DNA from: Frankiales bacterium
GTDB taxonomy: Bacteria > Actinomycetota > Actinomycetes > Mycobacteriales > SCTD01
Assembly (NCBI GenBank): GCA_025464795.1
Contig: JAODNB010000372.1
Span: forward strand, 1 to 13,159
Length of the DNA: 13,159 nucleotides
Reading direction: 5' to 3'
Below, one piece after another: positions 1 through 5,987 of the stretch. The stretch's first letter is position 1. Each line of letters opens with the position of its first letter. Under the pieces are notes generated by a model. The model was not told the DNA's origin. It saw nothing but the letters and a program-made list of their open reading frames with translations, and ran no database searches. A program made the position numbers and the translations under genes.

Positions 1-161
1 TGAAGATCGACCCGAAGGCGGTCGACGCCGACGATGTGGAGACGCTCGAGGACCTGCTGCTCGCGGCGATCCGCGACGGTCAGGCCCAGGCCTCCGAGCT
101 CGGCGAGTCCGCGATGGGCCCGGTGGCGGGTGGCGCGCAGGGCCTGCTGGGCGGGTTCTAA
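1..161 (+). CDS. ybaB: YbaB/EbfC nucleoid-associated protein, C-terminal part (5' end outside window)
   Basis: Only the last 52 residues are visible, read from position 3 to the TAA at 159-161. The segment begins KIDPKAVDADDVETLEDLL and ends in a Gly-rich tail, GGAQGLLGGF. The pattern of 'IDP..VD.DDVETLEDL..AA..DA' followed by a 'MGP..GG' tail is typical of actinobacterial YbaB/EbfC proteins, which are small dimeric DNA-binding proteins. The gene stops 4 bp before the TTG start of recR, and ybaB-recR (often preceded by dnaX) is a widely conserved pair. The family assignment rests on this tail and on the recR neighbour. The N-terminal half cannot be assessed. Confidence 0.88.
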   Translation, partial: KIDPKAVDADDVETLEDLLLAAIRDGQAQASELGESAMGPVAGGAQGLLGGF

Positions 162-165
162 GACC

Positions 166-765
166 TTGTACGAAGGTGCCGTTCAGGACCTCATCGACGA
201 GCTCGGTCGGCTCCCCGGCGTCGGTCCCAAGAGCGCGCAGCGCATCGCGTTCCACCTGCTGGCAGCCGATCCGGTCGACGTCAGGCGGCTCGTCACGGCC
301 CTGACCGAGGTCAAGGAGCGAGTGAAGTTCTGCCGCATCTGCGGCAACGTCACCGAGCAGGACGAGTGCCGGATCTGCCGAGACCCGCGTCGTGACCTGG
401 CGGTCATCTGCGTGGTCGAGGAGAGCAAGGACGTCGTCGCGATCGAGAAGACCCGGGAGTTCCGGGGGCGCTACCACGTCCTGGGGGGTGCCATCTCCCC
501 GATCGAGGGCATCGGTCCGGACGACCTGCGGGTGCGCGAGCTGATGACCCGCCTCGCCGACGGCGTCGTGACCGAGCTGATCCTGGCGACCGACCCGAAC
601 CTCGAGGGCGAGGCGACGGCGGCCTACCTGGCCCGGCTGGTGAAGCCCATGGGGCTGAACGTCACACGCCTCGCAAGCGGCCTGCCCGTGGGCGGGGACC
701 TCGAGTACGCCGACGAGGTAACCCTTGGACGAGCCTTCGAAGGTCGCCGTAGCGTCGACCTGTGA
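166..765 (+). CDS. recR: Recombination mediator protein RecR
   Basis: This 199-residue protein has the usual RecR length. It acts with RecO (and RecF) to load RecA on single-stranded DNA at gaps. Visible elements in order are a helix-hairpin-helix LPGVGPKSAQRIA (residues 16-28), a four-cysteine zinc finger (C56, C59, C68, C71), and a Toprim region from about residue 78 (LAVICVVEES) through YHVLGG (103-108) to DPNLEGEATAAYLA (143-156). The open frame extends upstream to 34, but the TTG at 166 gives the canonical (M)YEG-VQDLIDELGRLPGVG start and sits 4 bp after the ybaB stop. The upstream extension would run through ybaB in another frame. The stop overlaps the next start as GTGA (762-765). No strong Shine-Dalgarno is visible, so translation is probably coupled to ybaB. 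Confidence 0.96.
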   Translation: MYEGAVQDLIDELGRLPGVGPKSAQRIAFHLLAADPVDVRRLVTALTEVKERVKFCRICGNVTEQDECRICRDPRRDLAVICVVEESKDVVAIEKTREFRGRYHVLGGAISPIEGIGPDDLRVRELMTRLADGVVTELILATDPNLEGEATAAYLARLVKPMGLNVTRLASGLPVGGDLEYADEVTLGRAFEGRRSVDL

Positions 766-1595
766 CGCTGCGACCCCTTCTGCCGGAAGACGTCCCTGCC
801 GCCCGCCTCGTCGCGAACGCAGCTCTTGCTCCACTCCTGCCCCTGCCCGAGGAGACGCCGGAGAACGTCGCGCGCGGCGAGCTGCGCATCTCGCACCTCC
901 AGCGCACTGACCCCGGCTCGTGCTGGGCGGCCGAGCAGGACGGCCGGCTCGTCGGCTTCGCCGTGGCCCTCGTGCGTGAGGGCATGTGGTTCCTGAGCCT
1001 GCTGATGGTGGATCCGGGGTACCAGTCCCGAGGCCTCGGAAAGCAGCTGCTCGACGCTGCTCTGTCGACAGCGACGGACCGTTCGTGGATCCTCGCGACG
1101 GTCGACCCGCCGGCACTGCGTCGCTACCGGCGAGCGGGCTTCGACCTCGTCCCGTGCCTGACCGCAGGTGGCACGGTCGACCGTGCACTGCTCCCCGCCG
1201 TCGACGGCGTTCGGGAGGGGACCTGGCAGGCGGACGGGTCGTTCGTCGACGACGTCGTGCGCAGCATCCGCGGAGCCGGGATGACTCCTGACCTGCCGTA
1301 CCTCGACGAGCTCGGCTGCAGGCTGTTCGTGACCGTCGACGGGTTCGCGGTCCTGCGCAAGGCCGGCCTGATGTTCCTCGGCGCCCGCACCCCCGCGAGT
1401 GCCCAGAAGCTGCTGTGGACCGCGTTGGCGGAGAGCCCCATGCCGATCGAGATCGACTGGCTCGCTCACGACCAGCAGTGGGCCGTCGACGTGTGCCTGG
1501 ACGCGCGACTGCCGCTGCTCAAGGGCGAGGGCCACCTGTTCCTGCGGGGTCAGCCGCCGATGTCGCCGTACCTGCCGGGCGGCGCGCTCGGCTAA
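762..1595 (+). CDS. GNAT-family N-acetyltransferase, substrate unknown
   Basis: This is a 277-residue protein starting at a GTG that overlaps the recR stop. Residues 1-140 form a GNAT domain: TLRPLLPEDVPAA at the N-terminus, then LSLLMVDPGYQSRGLGKQLL (79-97), which holds the acetyl-CoA pyrophosphate-binding motif A (Q88-S-R-G-L-G-K), and the late A..RYRRAGFDLVP segment (118-131). Residues 150-277 lack a second motif A and are probably a degenerate second GNAT-like or substrate-recognition domain, because the protein is about twice the length of a single-domain GNAT. The acceptor (amine, peptide or antibiotic) cannot be read from the sequence. Overlap with recR suggests co-transcription, not necessarily a shared function. 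The TAA stop overlaps the TAG stop of the convergent permease gene (1592-1594). Confidence 0.88.
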   Translation: MTLRPLLPEDVPAARLVANAALAPLLPLPEETPENVARGELRISHLQRTDPGSCWAAEQDGRLVGFAVALVREGMWFLSLLMVDPGYQSRGLGKQLLDAALSTATDRSWILATVDPPALRRYRRAGFDLVPCLTAGGTVDRALLPAVDGVREGTWQADGSFVDDVVRSIRGAGMTPDLPYLDELGCRLFVTVDGFAVLRKAGLMFLGARTPASAQKLLWTALAESPMPIEIDWLAHDQQWAVDVCLDARLPLLKGEGHLFLRGQPPMSPYLPGGALG

Positions 1596-1604
1596 GCCAC
1601 GCGC
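1582..1604. terminator. Dyad spanning the convergent stop codons, possible bidirectional terminator
   Basis: GCGCG (1582-1586) can pair with CGCGC (1600-1604), and GGC (1590-1592) with GCC (1596-1598). The loop is TAA, which is the acetyltransferase stop and also includes two bases of the permease stop. There is an asymmetric internal bulge (CTC against A) and no T-run on either side. It is the only obvious structure where two converging transcripts meet with no intergenic space, so termination from both directions is plausible but unproven. GC-rich DNA makes short dyads common. Confidence 0.35.
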
Positions 1605-2698
1605 TGGCCGCGGGGGAGGTCGTGGCTGGGGGTGCGGAGCCTGCGCGTCGCGAGCCACAGCGCGCCGGCCCCGAGGAGCACGTCGAACCCGAGTCCCCAC
1701 GGCCACACCGACTTACGACCCGGCACCTGGTTCGTGAGGCTGCCGTAGACGAACCTGCCCTCCTCGGCCGGGTTCCGGAGGCTGCGCACGGCGCGACCCA
1801 GTCCGCCGAGCGGGTCGGCATCGCGCAGGTTGGTCGTCCCGACGCCGCGGGCCTGCGCCGCGTCCCGCGCCCGCCGCTCGGCAGCTGACTCCGGCGGCAG
1901 TGCAGGAGCGGCGTCGGCCAGCACCACGAACGGGTTGGGAGCGAGCAGCCACCACACCCGGTCGGTCCGCGTCCGGGTGCCCTGGAAGCTCCCGCCCGTG
2001 CAGCTGCTGAGGATCGCGGACTGCTCCTGCGCCGGAACGCCCTGCGCGGTGAGGTCGGCGGCGGTGGGGCACTCGTAGTGGCCGGTGTAGCTCTCCTGCG
2101 ACAGAGCGGCGCCGAGCCCGAACGCCACGAGGGTCCCGACCGTCAGCGCCCCCACGGCGAGATAGGAAAGGACCCCGGAGGTGGTGGTCCGGGCGAGGAC
2201 CGCGGACAGGCAGAGCGCGACGGCGATCACCGTGCCGAGCAGGAGCGCCAGGACCACCGTCACGACGAGCACCCGGGTCAGGGGCACGCCGCCCAGGGTC
2301 ATGGCGTAGCCGACCAGGGGCAGCGTCAGCAGCAAGAAGACCAGCGCCGCGCCCCACGCCGCCGCGAGCTTGCCGACCGCGATGTCAGCTGCCGTGAGCC
2401 GCGTGACCTGGAGGGTGGCAAGGGTTCCCCGTTCACGATCGCCGTTCACCGACTGCGCCGCCAGCGTGGGTACGACGAGCAGCGCGAGTCCCAGCACGAA
2501 CAGCGTGAGGCCGCCGTAGACGACGACGCCCTCGTTCTTCGCGTCGGCGGCGTCGAGGTTGTCGAGGGACAGCTTCAGCAGCGTCGTGACGAGCGTCAGC
2601 AGCACGAACCACGCGGCGAGCAGCCAGCGCCATCGGCCGGCCCGCAGTCGGATCGTCAGCTCCTGACGAGCGACCACGCGTACGCCTTGGAGGGTCAC
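1592..2698 (-). CDS. ABC-2 type exporter, permease subunit
   Basis: This is a 368-residue membrane protein with six predicted membrane segments at about residues 25-42, 58-80, 112-133, 143-167, 175-198 and 331-351. Between segments 1 and 2 and the next pair lies a cytoplasmic stretch, NGDRERGTLATLQVTRLTA (85-103), of the kind seen in ABC-2 permeases of the NosY/YhaP type. Segments 5 and 6 are separated by an unusually long loop of about 130 residues, predicted outside the cell, with two cysteines (C210, C233) that could form a disulfide. The GTG at 2698 was chosen because it overlaps the ATPase stop (GTGA, 2695-2698) and has GGAG 8 nt upstream (2707-2710). The longer open frame to 2917 only adds Arg/Pro/Gly-rich shadow sequence. 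The substrate is unknown. Confidence 0.88.
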   Translation of the reverse strand: MTLQGVRVVARQELTIRLRAGRWRWLLAAWFVLLTLVTTLLKLSLDNLDAADAKNEGVVVYGGLTLFVLGLALLVVPTLAAQSVNGDRERGTLATLQVTRLTAADIAVGKLAAAWGAALVFLLLTLPLVGYAMTLGGVPLTRVLVVTVVLALLLGTVIAVALCLSAVLARTTTSGVLSYLAVGALTVGTLVAFGLGAALSQESYTGHYECPTAADLTAQGVPAQEQSAILSSCTGGSFQGTRTRTDRVWWLLAPNPFVVLADAAPALPPESAAERRARDAAQARGVGTTNLRDADPLGGLGRAVRSLRNPAEEGRFVYGSLTNQVPGRKSVWPWGLGFDVLLGAGALWLATRRLRTPSHDLPRGQRVA

Positions 2699-3609
2699 TG
2701 CGTCAGCTCCAGGTAGGTCGCCTCGAGCTGGCCGCCCAGGGGTTGGCAGGAGACCACCGGTACTCCGTCGCGGACGAGCCCGGCGAGCAGCGACGCTGCC
2801 GCCTCGTCGCCGGACAGGTGCACGTCCACTCCCGCCGGTGTCGGGTCCTCGTGGACGTAGCCGTTGCGAGCGAGCGCCGCGAGCAGCGCGTCGTTGTCGA
2901 GCGCACGGAGCCGCCACGGCCGTGCCACCGCTCCGGTGGGCAGCTCGTCGATGCGGTGCTGCCCGACGGTGGCGCCGCGGTCGACGAACACGACCCGGTC
3001 GGCGAGCTCCTCGAGGTCGCCGAGCAGGTGGCTGCTGACGATCACCGCCGTGCCGGCATCGGCAAGTCGGCGCAAGAGGCCCCGCAGGTCGACCCGGCTG
3101 CGCGGGTCGAGTCCGCTGGCGGGCTCATCGAGCAGCAGGACCTCCGGCTCGTGCACCAGCGCCCGGGTCAGGCCGAGCCGCTGCTTCTGGCCACGGGACA
3201 GGACGTGCACCGGCTGGTCGGCCTTGTCGACGAGGTTCGCCACCTCCAGCAGCTCGCCGGCCCGTGCTCTCGCCTGGGCCCGTGTCAGCTTCATGGCGGC
3301 ACCGCAGAACTCGAGGTACTCGCGGCACGTGAGGTTGTCGTACAGGCCGAACACGTCAGGTGCCCACCCCATGCGGGCCCGCACCTCGTCCGACTGCGTG
3401 ACGGGGTCGAACCCGGCGACCCGGACCTCGCCGGCGTCGGGGACGAGCAAGGTGGCGAGGACCAGCAGGAGCGTGGTCTTGCCTGCTCCGTTGGGCCCGA
3501 CGAGAGCTGTCACCTCTCCGGCCGGTGCCGTGAGGTCGATCCCACGCACGGCCTCGACCGCCCCGAACCGGCGCTGCACCCCGTGCGCCACCACTCCCTG
3601 ACCTGTCAT
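2695..3609 (-). CDS. ABC transporter ATP-binding protein of an ABC-2 exporter
   Basis: This 304-residue ATPase energises the permease encoded directly downstream. Visible motifs are Walker A GPNGAGKTT (38-46), signature LSRGQKQRL (137-145), Walker B VLLLDEP (157-163), D-loop SGLDPRSR (165-172) and switch histidine H194 (VSSHLLGDLEELADR). The Q-loop position reads GWAPDVFGLYDNLT, with D85 where many ABC proteins have Gln. Acidic residues here occur in some ABC-2 exporters, so this need not mean loss of function. Residues about 220-304 form a C-terminal extension common in the NatA/CcmA-like group. The ATG at 3609 is preceded by TACGGT at 3621-3616, 6 nt away, suggesting a leaderless mRNA. The pair could export a drug, lipid or peptide; nothing nearby identifies the substrate. 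Confidence 0.93.
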   Translation of the reverse strand: MTGQGVVAHGVQRRFGAVEAVRGIDLTAPAGEVTALVGPNGAGKTTLLLVLATLLVPDAGEVRVAGFDPVTQSDEVRARMGWAPDVFGLYDNLTCREYLEFCGAAMKLTRAQARARAGELLEVANLVDKADQPVHVLSRGQKQRLGLTRALVHEPEVLLLDEPASGLDPRSRVDLRGLLRRLADAGTAVIVSSHLLGDLEELADRVVFVDRGATVGQHRIDELPTGAVARPWRLRALDNDALLAALARNGYVHEDPTPAGVDVHLSGDEAAASLLAGLVRDGVPVVSCQPLGGQLEATYLELTQ

Positions 3610-3612
3610 GGC

Positions 3613-3638
3613 CGCACCGTAGGCCTTAAGCAGGTGCG
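3613..3638. promoter_or_regulatory. Inverted repeat in the divergent lysC / ABC exporter promoter region, possible operator
   Basis: CGCACC (3613-3618) and GGTGCG (3633-3638) are perfect 6-bp inverted arms around a 14-nt spacer that contains the palindromes AGGCCT and CTTAAG. The left arm overlaps the exporter -10 element and the right arm lies just upstream of the lysC -10. This geometry would suit a dimeric repressor acting on one or both promoters. No regulator gene is adjacent, and the arms are short, so this is tentative. Confidence 0.3.
3616..3621 (-). promoter_or_regulatory. Candidate -10 element for the ABC exporter operon (leaderless)
   Basis: Read on the minus strand, TACGGT fits the actinobacterial TANNNT -10 consensus. 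It is separated by 6 nt from the ATG at 3609, so transcription would start at or next to the A of the start codon. No convincing -35 is seen and there is no Shine-Dalgarno in the remaining space. Confidence 0.5.
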
Positions 3639-3646
3639 TGCGCCGG

Positions 3647-3652
3647 TATCCT
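3647..3652 (+). promoter_or_regulatory. Candidate -10 element for lysC-asd (leaderless)
   Basis: TATCCT fits TANNNT and lies 7 nt before the lysC ATG (3660), the spacing expected when transcription begins at the start codon itself. The GG just before it could act as an extended -10. No Shine-Dalgarno is recognisable before this ATG, in keeping with a leaderless transcript. Confidence 0.55.
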
Positions 3653-3659
3653 CTGGTCC

Positions 3660-4913
3660 ATGGGTCTCGTCGTGCAGAAGTACGGCGGGTCGTCCGTGTC
3701 GGACGCTGAGCGCATCAAGCGGGTGGCGGAGCGCATCGTGGCGACCCGCAAGGCGGGGCATGACGTGTGCGTCGTCGTGAGCGCGATGGGTGACACGACC
3801 GATGAGCTCCTGGACCTGGCCCAGCAGGTCTCGCCGCTGCCGCCGGGTCGCGAGCTCGACATGCTCCTCACGGCCGGCGAGCGCATCTCCATGGCGCTGC
3901 TCGCGATGGCCATCCAGTCACTCGGCCTCAGCGCGCGCAGCTTCACCGGTTCGCAGGCCGGCGTCATCACCGACTCGGTCCACGGCAAGGCGCGGATCAT
4001 CGACGTCACGCCCGGCCGGATCTCGCAGGCGCTCGCCGACGGCCACGTCGCGATCGTCGCCGGCTTCCAGGGCGTCAGCCAGGACACCAAGGACATCACC
4101 ACCCTGGGTCGCGGTGGTTCCGACACGACCGCGGTCGCGCTCGCCGCTGCCCTCGACGCCGAGGTCTGCGAGATCTACACCGACGTCGACGGCGTCTTCT
4201 CCGCCGACCCACGGATCGTGCCCAACGCCAAGCAGCTCCCGACCGTGACCTACGAGGAGATGCTCGAGCTGGCCGCCTCCGGTGCGAAGATCCTGCACCT
4301 GCGCTGCGTCGAGTACGCCCGCCGCTACGGCGTGCCCGTCGTCGTCCGCTCCTCCTTCTCGACCCTGCCCGGCACGACGATCAGCGGAGACTCCCCAGTG
4401 GAAGCAGCCATCATCAGCGGTGTCGCGCACGACCTCTCGGAGGCGCGCATCACGGTCGTCGGCGTTCCCGACAAGCCCGGCGAGGCCGCGCAGATCTTCC
4501 GCACGATCGCCAACGCCGAGGTCAACATCGACATGATCGTGCAGAACGTGTCGGGCGCGCAGGGTCGTACGGACATCTCCTTCACGCTGCCCAAGGCGGA
4601 TCTGGCCGCGGCTGTCACCGCACTCGCGAAGCTGCAGGCGACGGTCGGCTTCGACTCGGTGCTGAGCGACGAGCACGTCGGCAAGGTGTCGCTCGTCGGC
4701 GCGGGCATGCGTTCCCACCCGGGTGTGTCCGCCACGTTCTTCGAAGCACTGGCCGAGGCGGCCGTCAACGTCGAGGCCATCAGCACCTCCGAGATCCGCA
4801 TCTCGGTGGTCACCCGCGACACCGACGTCCCTGCAGCCGTGCGTGCCGTTCACGACGCCTTCGAGCTCGGGGGCGACGGCGAGGCGACCGTCTACGGCGG
4901 CACGGGACGATGA
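3660..4913 (+). CDS. lysC: Aspartokinase (aspartate kinase), alpha subunit, lysine/threonine-regulated type
   Basis: This 417-residue enzyme phosphorylates aspartate with ATP, the first step to lysine, threonine, methionine and diaminopimelate. The amino-acid kinase domain (about 1-240) shows the KYGGSS motif (7-12), TAGERIS (71-77) and GRGGSDTTA (150-158). Two ACT domains follow (about 264-330 and 341-410), with NIDMIVQNVS (289-298) and TDISFT (304-309), the region where feedback-resistance changes are known in the Corynebacterium enzyme. The length is close to the 421 residues of C. glutamicum LysC. The ATG at 3660 begins directly on the conserved MGLVVQKYGGSS. The gene overlaps asd by ATGA (4910-4913). 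In this family the alpha subunit pairs with a beta subunit made from an internal start (see 4398). Feedback control by lysine plus threonine is inferred from the family. Confidence 0.97.
   Translation: MGLVVQKYGGSSVSDAERIKRVAERIVATRKAGHDVCVVVSAMGDTTDELLDLAQQVSPLPPGRELDMLLTAGERISMALLAMAIQSLGLSARSFTGSQAGVITDSVHGKARIIDVTPGRISQALADGHVAIVAGFQGVSQDTKDITTLGRGGSDTTAVALAAALDAEVCEIYTDVDGVFSADPRIVPNAKQLPTVTYEEMLELAASGAKILHLRCVEYARRYGVPVVVRSSFSTLPGTTISGDSPVEAAIISGVAHDLSEARITVVGVPDKPGEAAQIFRTIANAEVNIDMIVQNVSGAQGRTDISFTLPKADLAAAVTALAKLQATVGFDSVLSDEHVGKVSLVGAGMRSHPGVSATFFEALAEAAVNVEAISTSEIRISVVTRDTDVPAAVRAVHDAFELGGDGEATVYGGTGR
4386..4390 (+). promoter_or_regulatory. Internal ribosome binding site for the aspartokinase beta subunit
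   Basis: GGAGA lies inside the lysC reading frame, 7 nt upstream of the in-frame GTG at 4398. It is one of the better Shine-Dalgarno matches in the window and decides the beta-subunit start. Confidence 0.6.
4398..4913 (+). CDS. lysC: Aspartokinase beta subunit from an in-frame internal start
   Basis: In-frame initiation at the GTG codon of V247 would give a 171-residue protein containing only the two ACT domains, beginning (M)EAAIISGVAHDLSEARITVVG. The size and start position match the beta subunits known from Corynebacterium glutamicum (172 residues) and Bacillus subtilis, which form alpha2-beta2 enzymes and provide effector binding. A GGAGA sits 7 nt upstream. The overlapping-gene arrangement is established for actinobacterial lysC; its use here is inferred from the conserved position and the ribosome binding site. 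Confidence 0.72.
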   Translation: MEAAIISGVAHDLSEARITVVGVPDKPGEAAQIFRTIANAEVNIDMIVQNVSGAQGRTDISFTLPKADLAAAVTALAKLQATVGFDSVLSDEHVGKVSLVGAGMRSHPGVSATFFEALAEAAVNVEAISTSEIRISVVTRDTDVPAAVRAVHDAFELGGDGEATVYGGTGR

Positions 4914-5938
4914 GCACCCGCAGGACGAGCCTCGGGCTGGTCGGAGCGACCGGCCAGGTGGGTGCCGTCGTACGGCAGCTGCTCCAGGACAGGGCGTTCC
5001 CTCTTGAGGAGCTTCGGTTCTTCGCGTCCGCCCGCAGCGCGGGTCAGACCTTGCGCTTCGGCGACCGCGACATCCTGATCGAGGACTGCGCGCTCGCGGA
5101 CCCCTCAGGGCTCGACCTCGCGATCTTCTCGGCCGGTGCCGCCACGTCGCGCGAGCAGGCGCCGCGGTTTGCCGCCGCCGGGGTGACCGTCATCGACAAC
5201 TCGTCGGCCTGGCGCATGGACCCGGACGTGCCCCTGGTCGTCAGCGAGGTGAACCCCGGCGCGATCTCGGAGATGCGCAAGGGGATCATCGCGAACCCCA
5301 ACTGCACGACCATGGCCGCGATGCCGGTGCTCAAGCCGCTGCACGACGAGGCCACGCTGACGAGGCTGATCGCGGCGACCTACCAGGCCGTCAGCGGCTC
5401 CGGTGTCGCCGGCGTGGAGGAGCTCAGCGCCCAGGTCGCGGCGGTTGCGGACAAGGCCACCGAGCTGGTCCACGACGGCTCCGCCCTCCCCTTCCCTGAT
5501 CCGGTGAAGTACGTCCGTCCCATCGCCTTCAACGTCCTGCCCATGGCGGGCTCGATCGTCAACGACGGCAGCTTCGAGACAGACGAGGAGCAGAAGCTCC
5601 GCAACGAGTCGCGCAAGATCCTCTCGATCCCTGATCTGCGAGTCAGTGGCACCTGCGTGCGTGTTCCGGTGTTCACAGGGCACTCTCTGTCCATGAACGT
5701 GGAGTTCGCTCGTGAGGTCACGGTCGCGCGCGCGCTCGAGATCCTCGCCGCTGCCCCCGGGGTGGTGGTCACCGACGTCCCGACGCCCCTGCAGGCCGCC
5801 GGTGCCGACCCGTCTTTCGTCGGCCGGATCCGACAGGACGGTCCGTACGGTCTCGCGCTCTTCGTCAGCAACGACAACCTTCGCAAGGGCGCTGCACTCA
5901 ACGCCGTCCAGATCGCCGAGCTGCTGGCCACCGGGTGA
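4910..5938 (+). CDS. asd: Aspartate-semialdehyde dehydrogenase
   Basis: This 342-residue enzyme reduces aspartyl phosphate to aspartate semialdehyde with NADPH, directly using the LysC product. It shows the NADP-binding GATGQVG motif (12-18), the catalytic cysteine C132 in NPNCTTM (129-135), Q159 and SGSG (162-165), and the substrate/catalytic pair R251 and H258 in RVPVFTGHS (251-259). The length matches actinobacterial Asd (about 340-345). The ATG overlaps the lysC stop as ATGA, so the two are translationally coupled. The stop is followed by a 49-bp gap before the kinase gene. Confidence 0.97.
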   Translation: MSTRRTSLGLVGATGQVGAVVRQLLQDRAFPLEELRFFASARSAGQTLRFGDRDILIEDCALADPSGLDLAIFSAGAATSREQAPRFAAAGVTVIDNSSAWRMDPDVPLVVSEVNPGAISEMRKGIIANPNCTTMAAMPVLKPLHDEATLTRLIAATYQAVSGSGVAGVEELSAQVAAVADKATELVHDGSALPFPDPVKYVRPIAFNVLPMAGSIVNDGSFETDEEQKLRNESRKILSIPDLRVSGTCVRVPVFTGHSLSMNVEFAREVTVARALEILAAAPGVVVTDVPTPLQAAGADPSFVGRIRQDGPYGLALFVSNDNLRKGAALNAVQIAELLATG

Positions 5939-5954
5939 GCACCCCACGAAACCG

Positions 5955-5979
5955 CTCGCTGCGCTCACGCTTGCGCGAG
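5955..5979 (+). promoter_or_regulatory. Small hairpin that could cover the kinase ribosome binding site
   Basis: CTCGC (5955-5959) can pair with GCGAG (5975-5979). Inside the loop GCGC (5961-5964) can alternatively pair with GCGC (5973-5976, read GCGC). The right arm includes most of the kinase Shine-Dalgarno GAGGA (5977-5981). The 49-bp gap between asd and the kinase gene contains no TANNNT hexamer near the start codon, so read-through from lysC-asd is likely. The structure is short and could be chance. Confidence 0.25.
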
Positions 5980-5981
5980 GA
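5977..5981 (+). promoter_or_regulatory. Ribosome binding site of the kinase gene
   Basis: GAGGA ends 6 nt before the ATG at 5988. It selects this start over the in-frame upstream extension, which only runs back through asd in another frame. Confidence 0.6.
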
Positions 5982-5987
5982 CTTCGA

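Noticed and set aside
624..1706. A 360-codon open frame on the minus strand across recR and the acetyltransferase gene
   Set aside because: It crosses the ends of three real genes and reads as Arg/Ala/Pro-rich sequence with no domain.
3610..3659. Lysine riboswitch, T-box or leader peptide ahead of lysC
   Set aside because: Only 50 bp separate lysC from the divergent gene, too short for any of these, and the -10 is 7 nt from the start codon.
3918..4853. A 311-codon open frame on the minus strand inside lysC
   Set aside because: It lies fully opposite lysC, is rich in Asp/Gly/Arg/Val and shows no motif, so it is a high-GC shadow.
5939..5987. Dispersed REP-like element (CGCTCGCTGCGCTC) between asd and the kinase gene
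   Set aside because: Similar strings are common in high-GC genomes, but only one copy is seen in this window, so a repeat family cannot be claimed from it.
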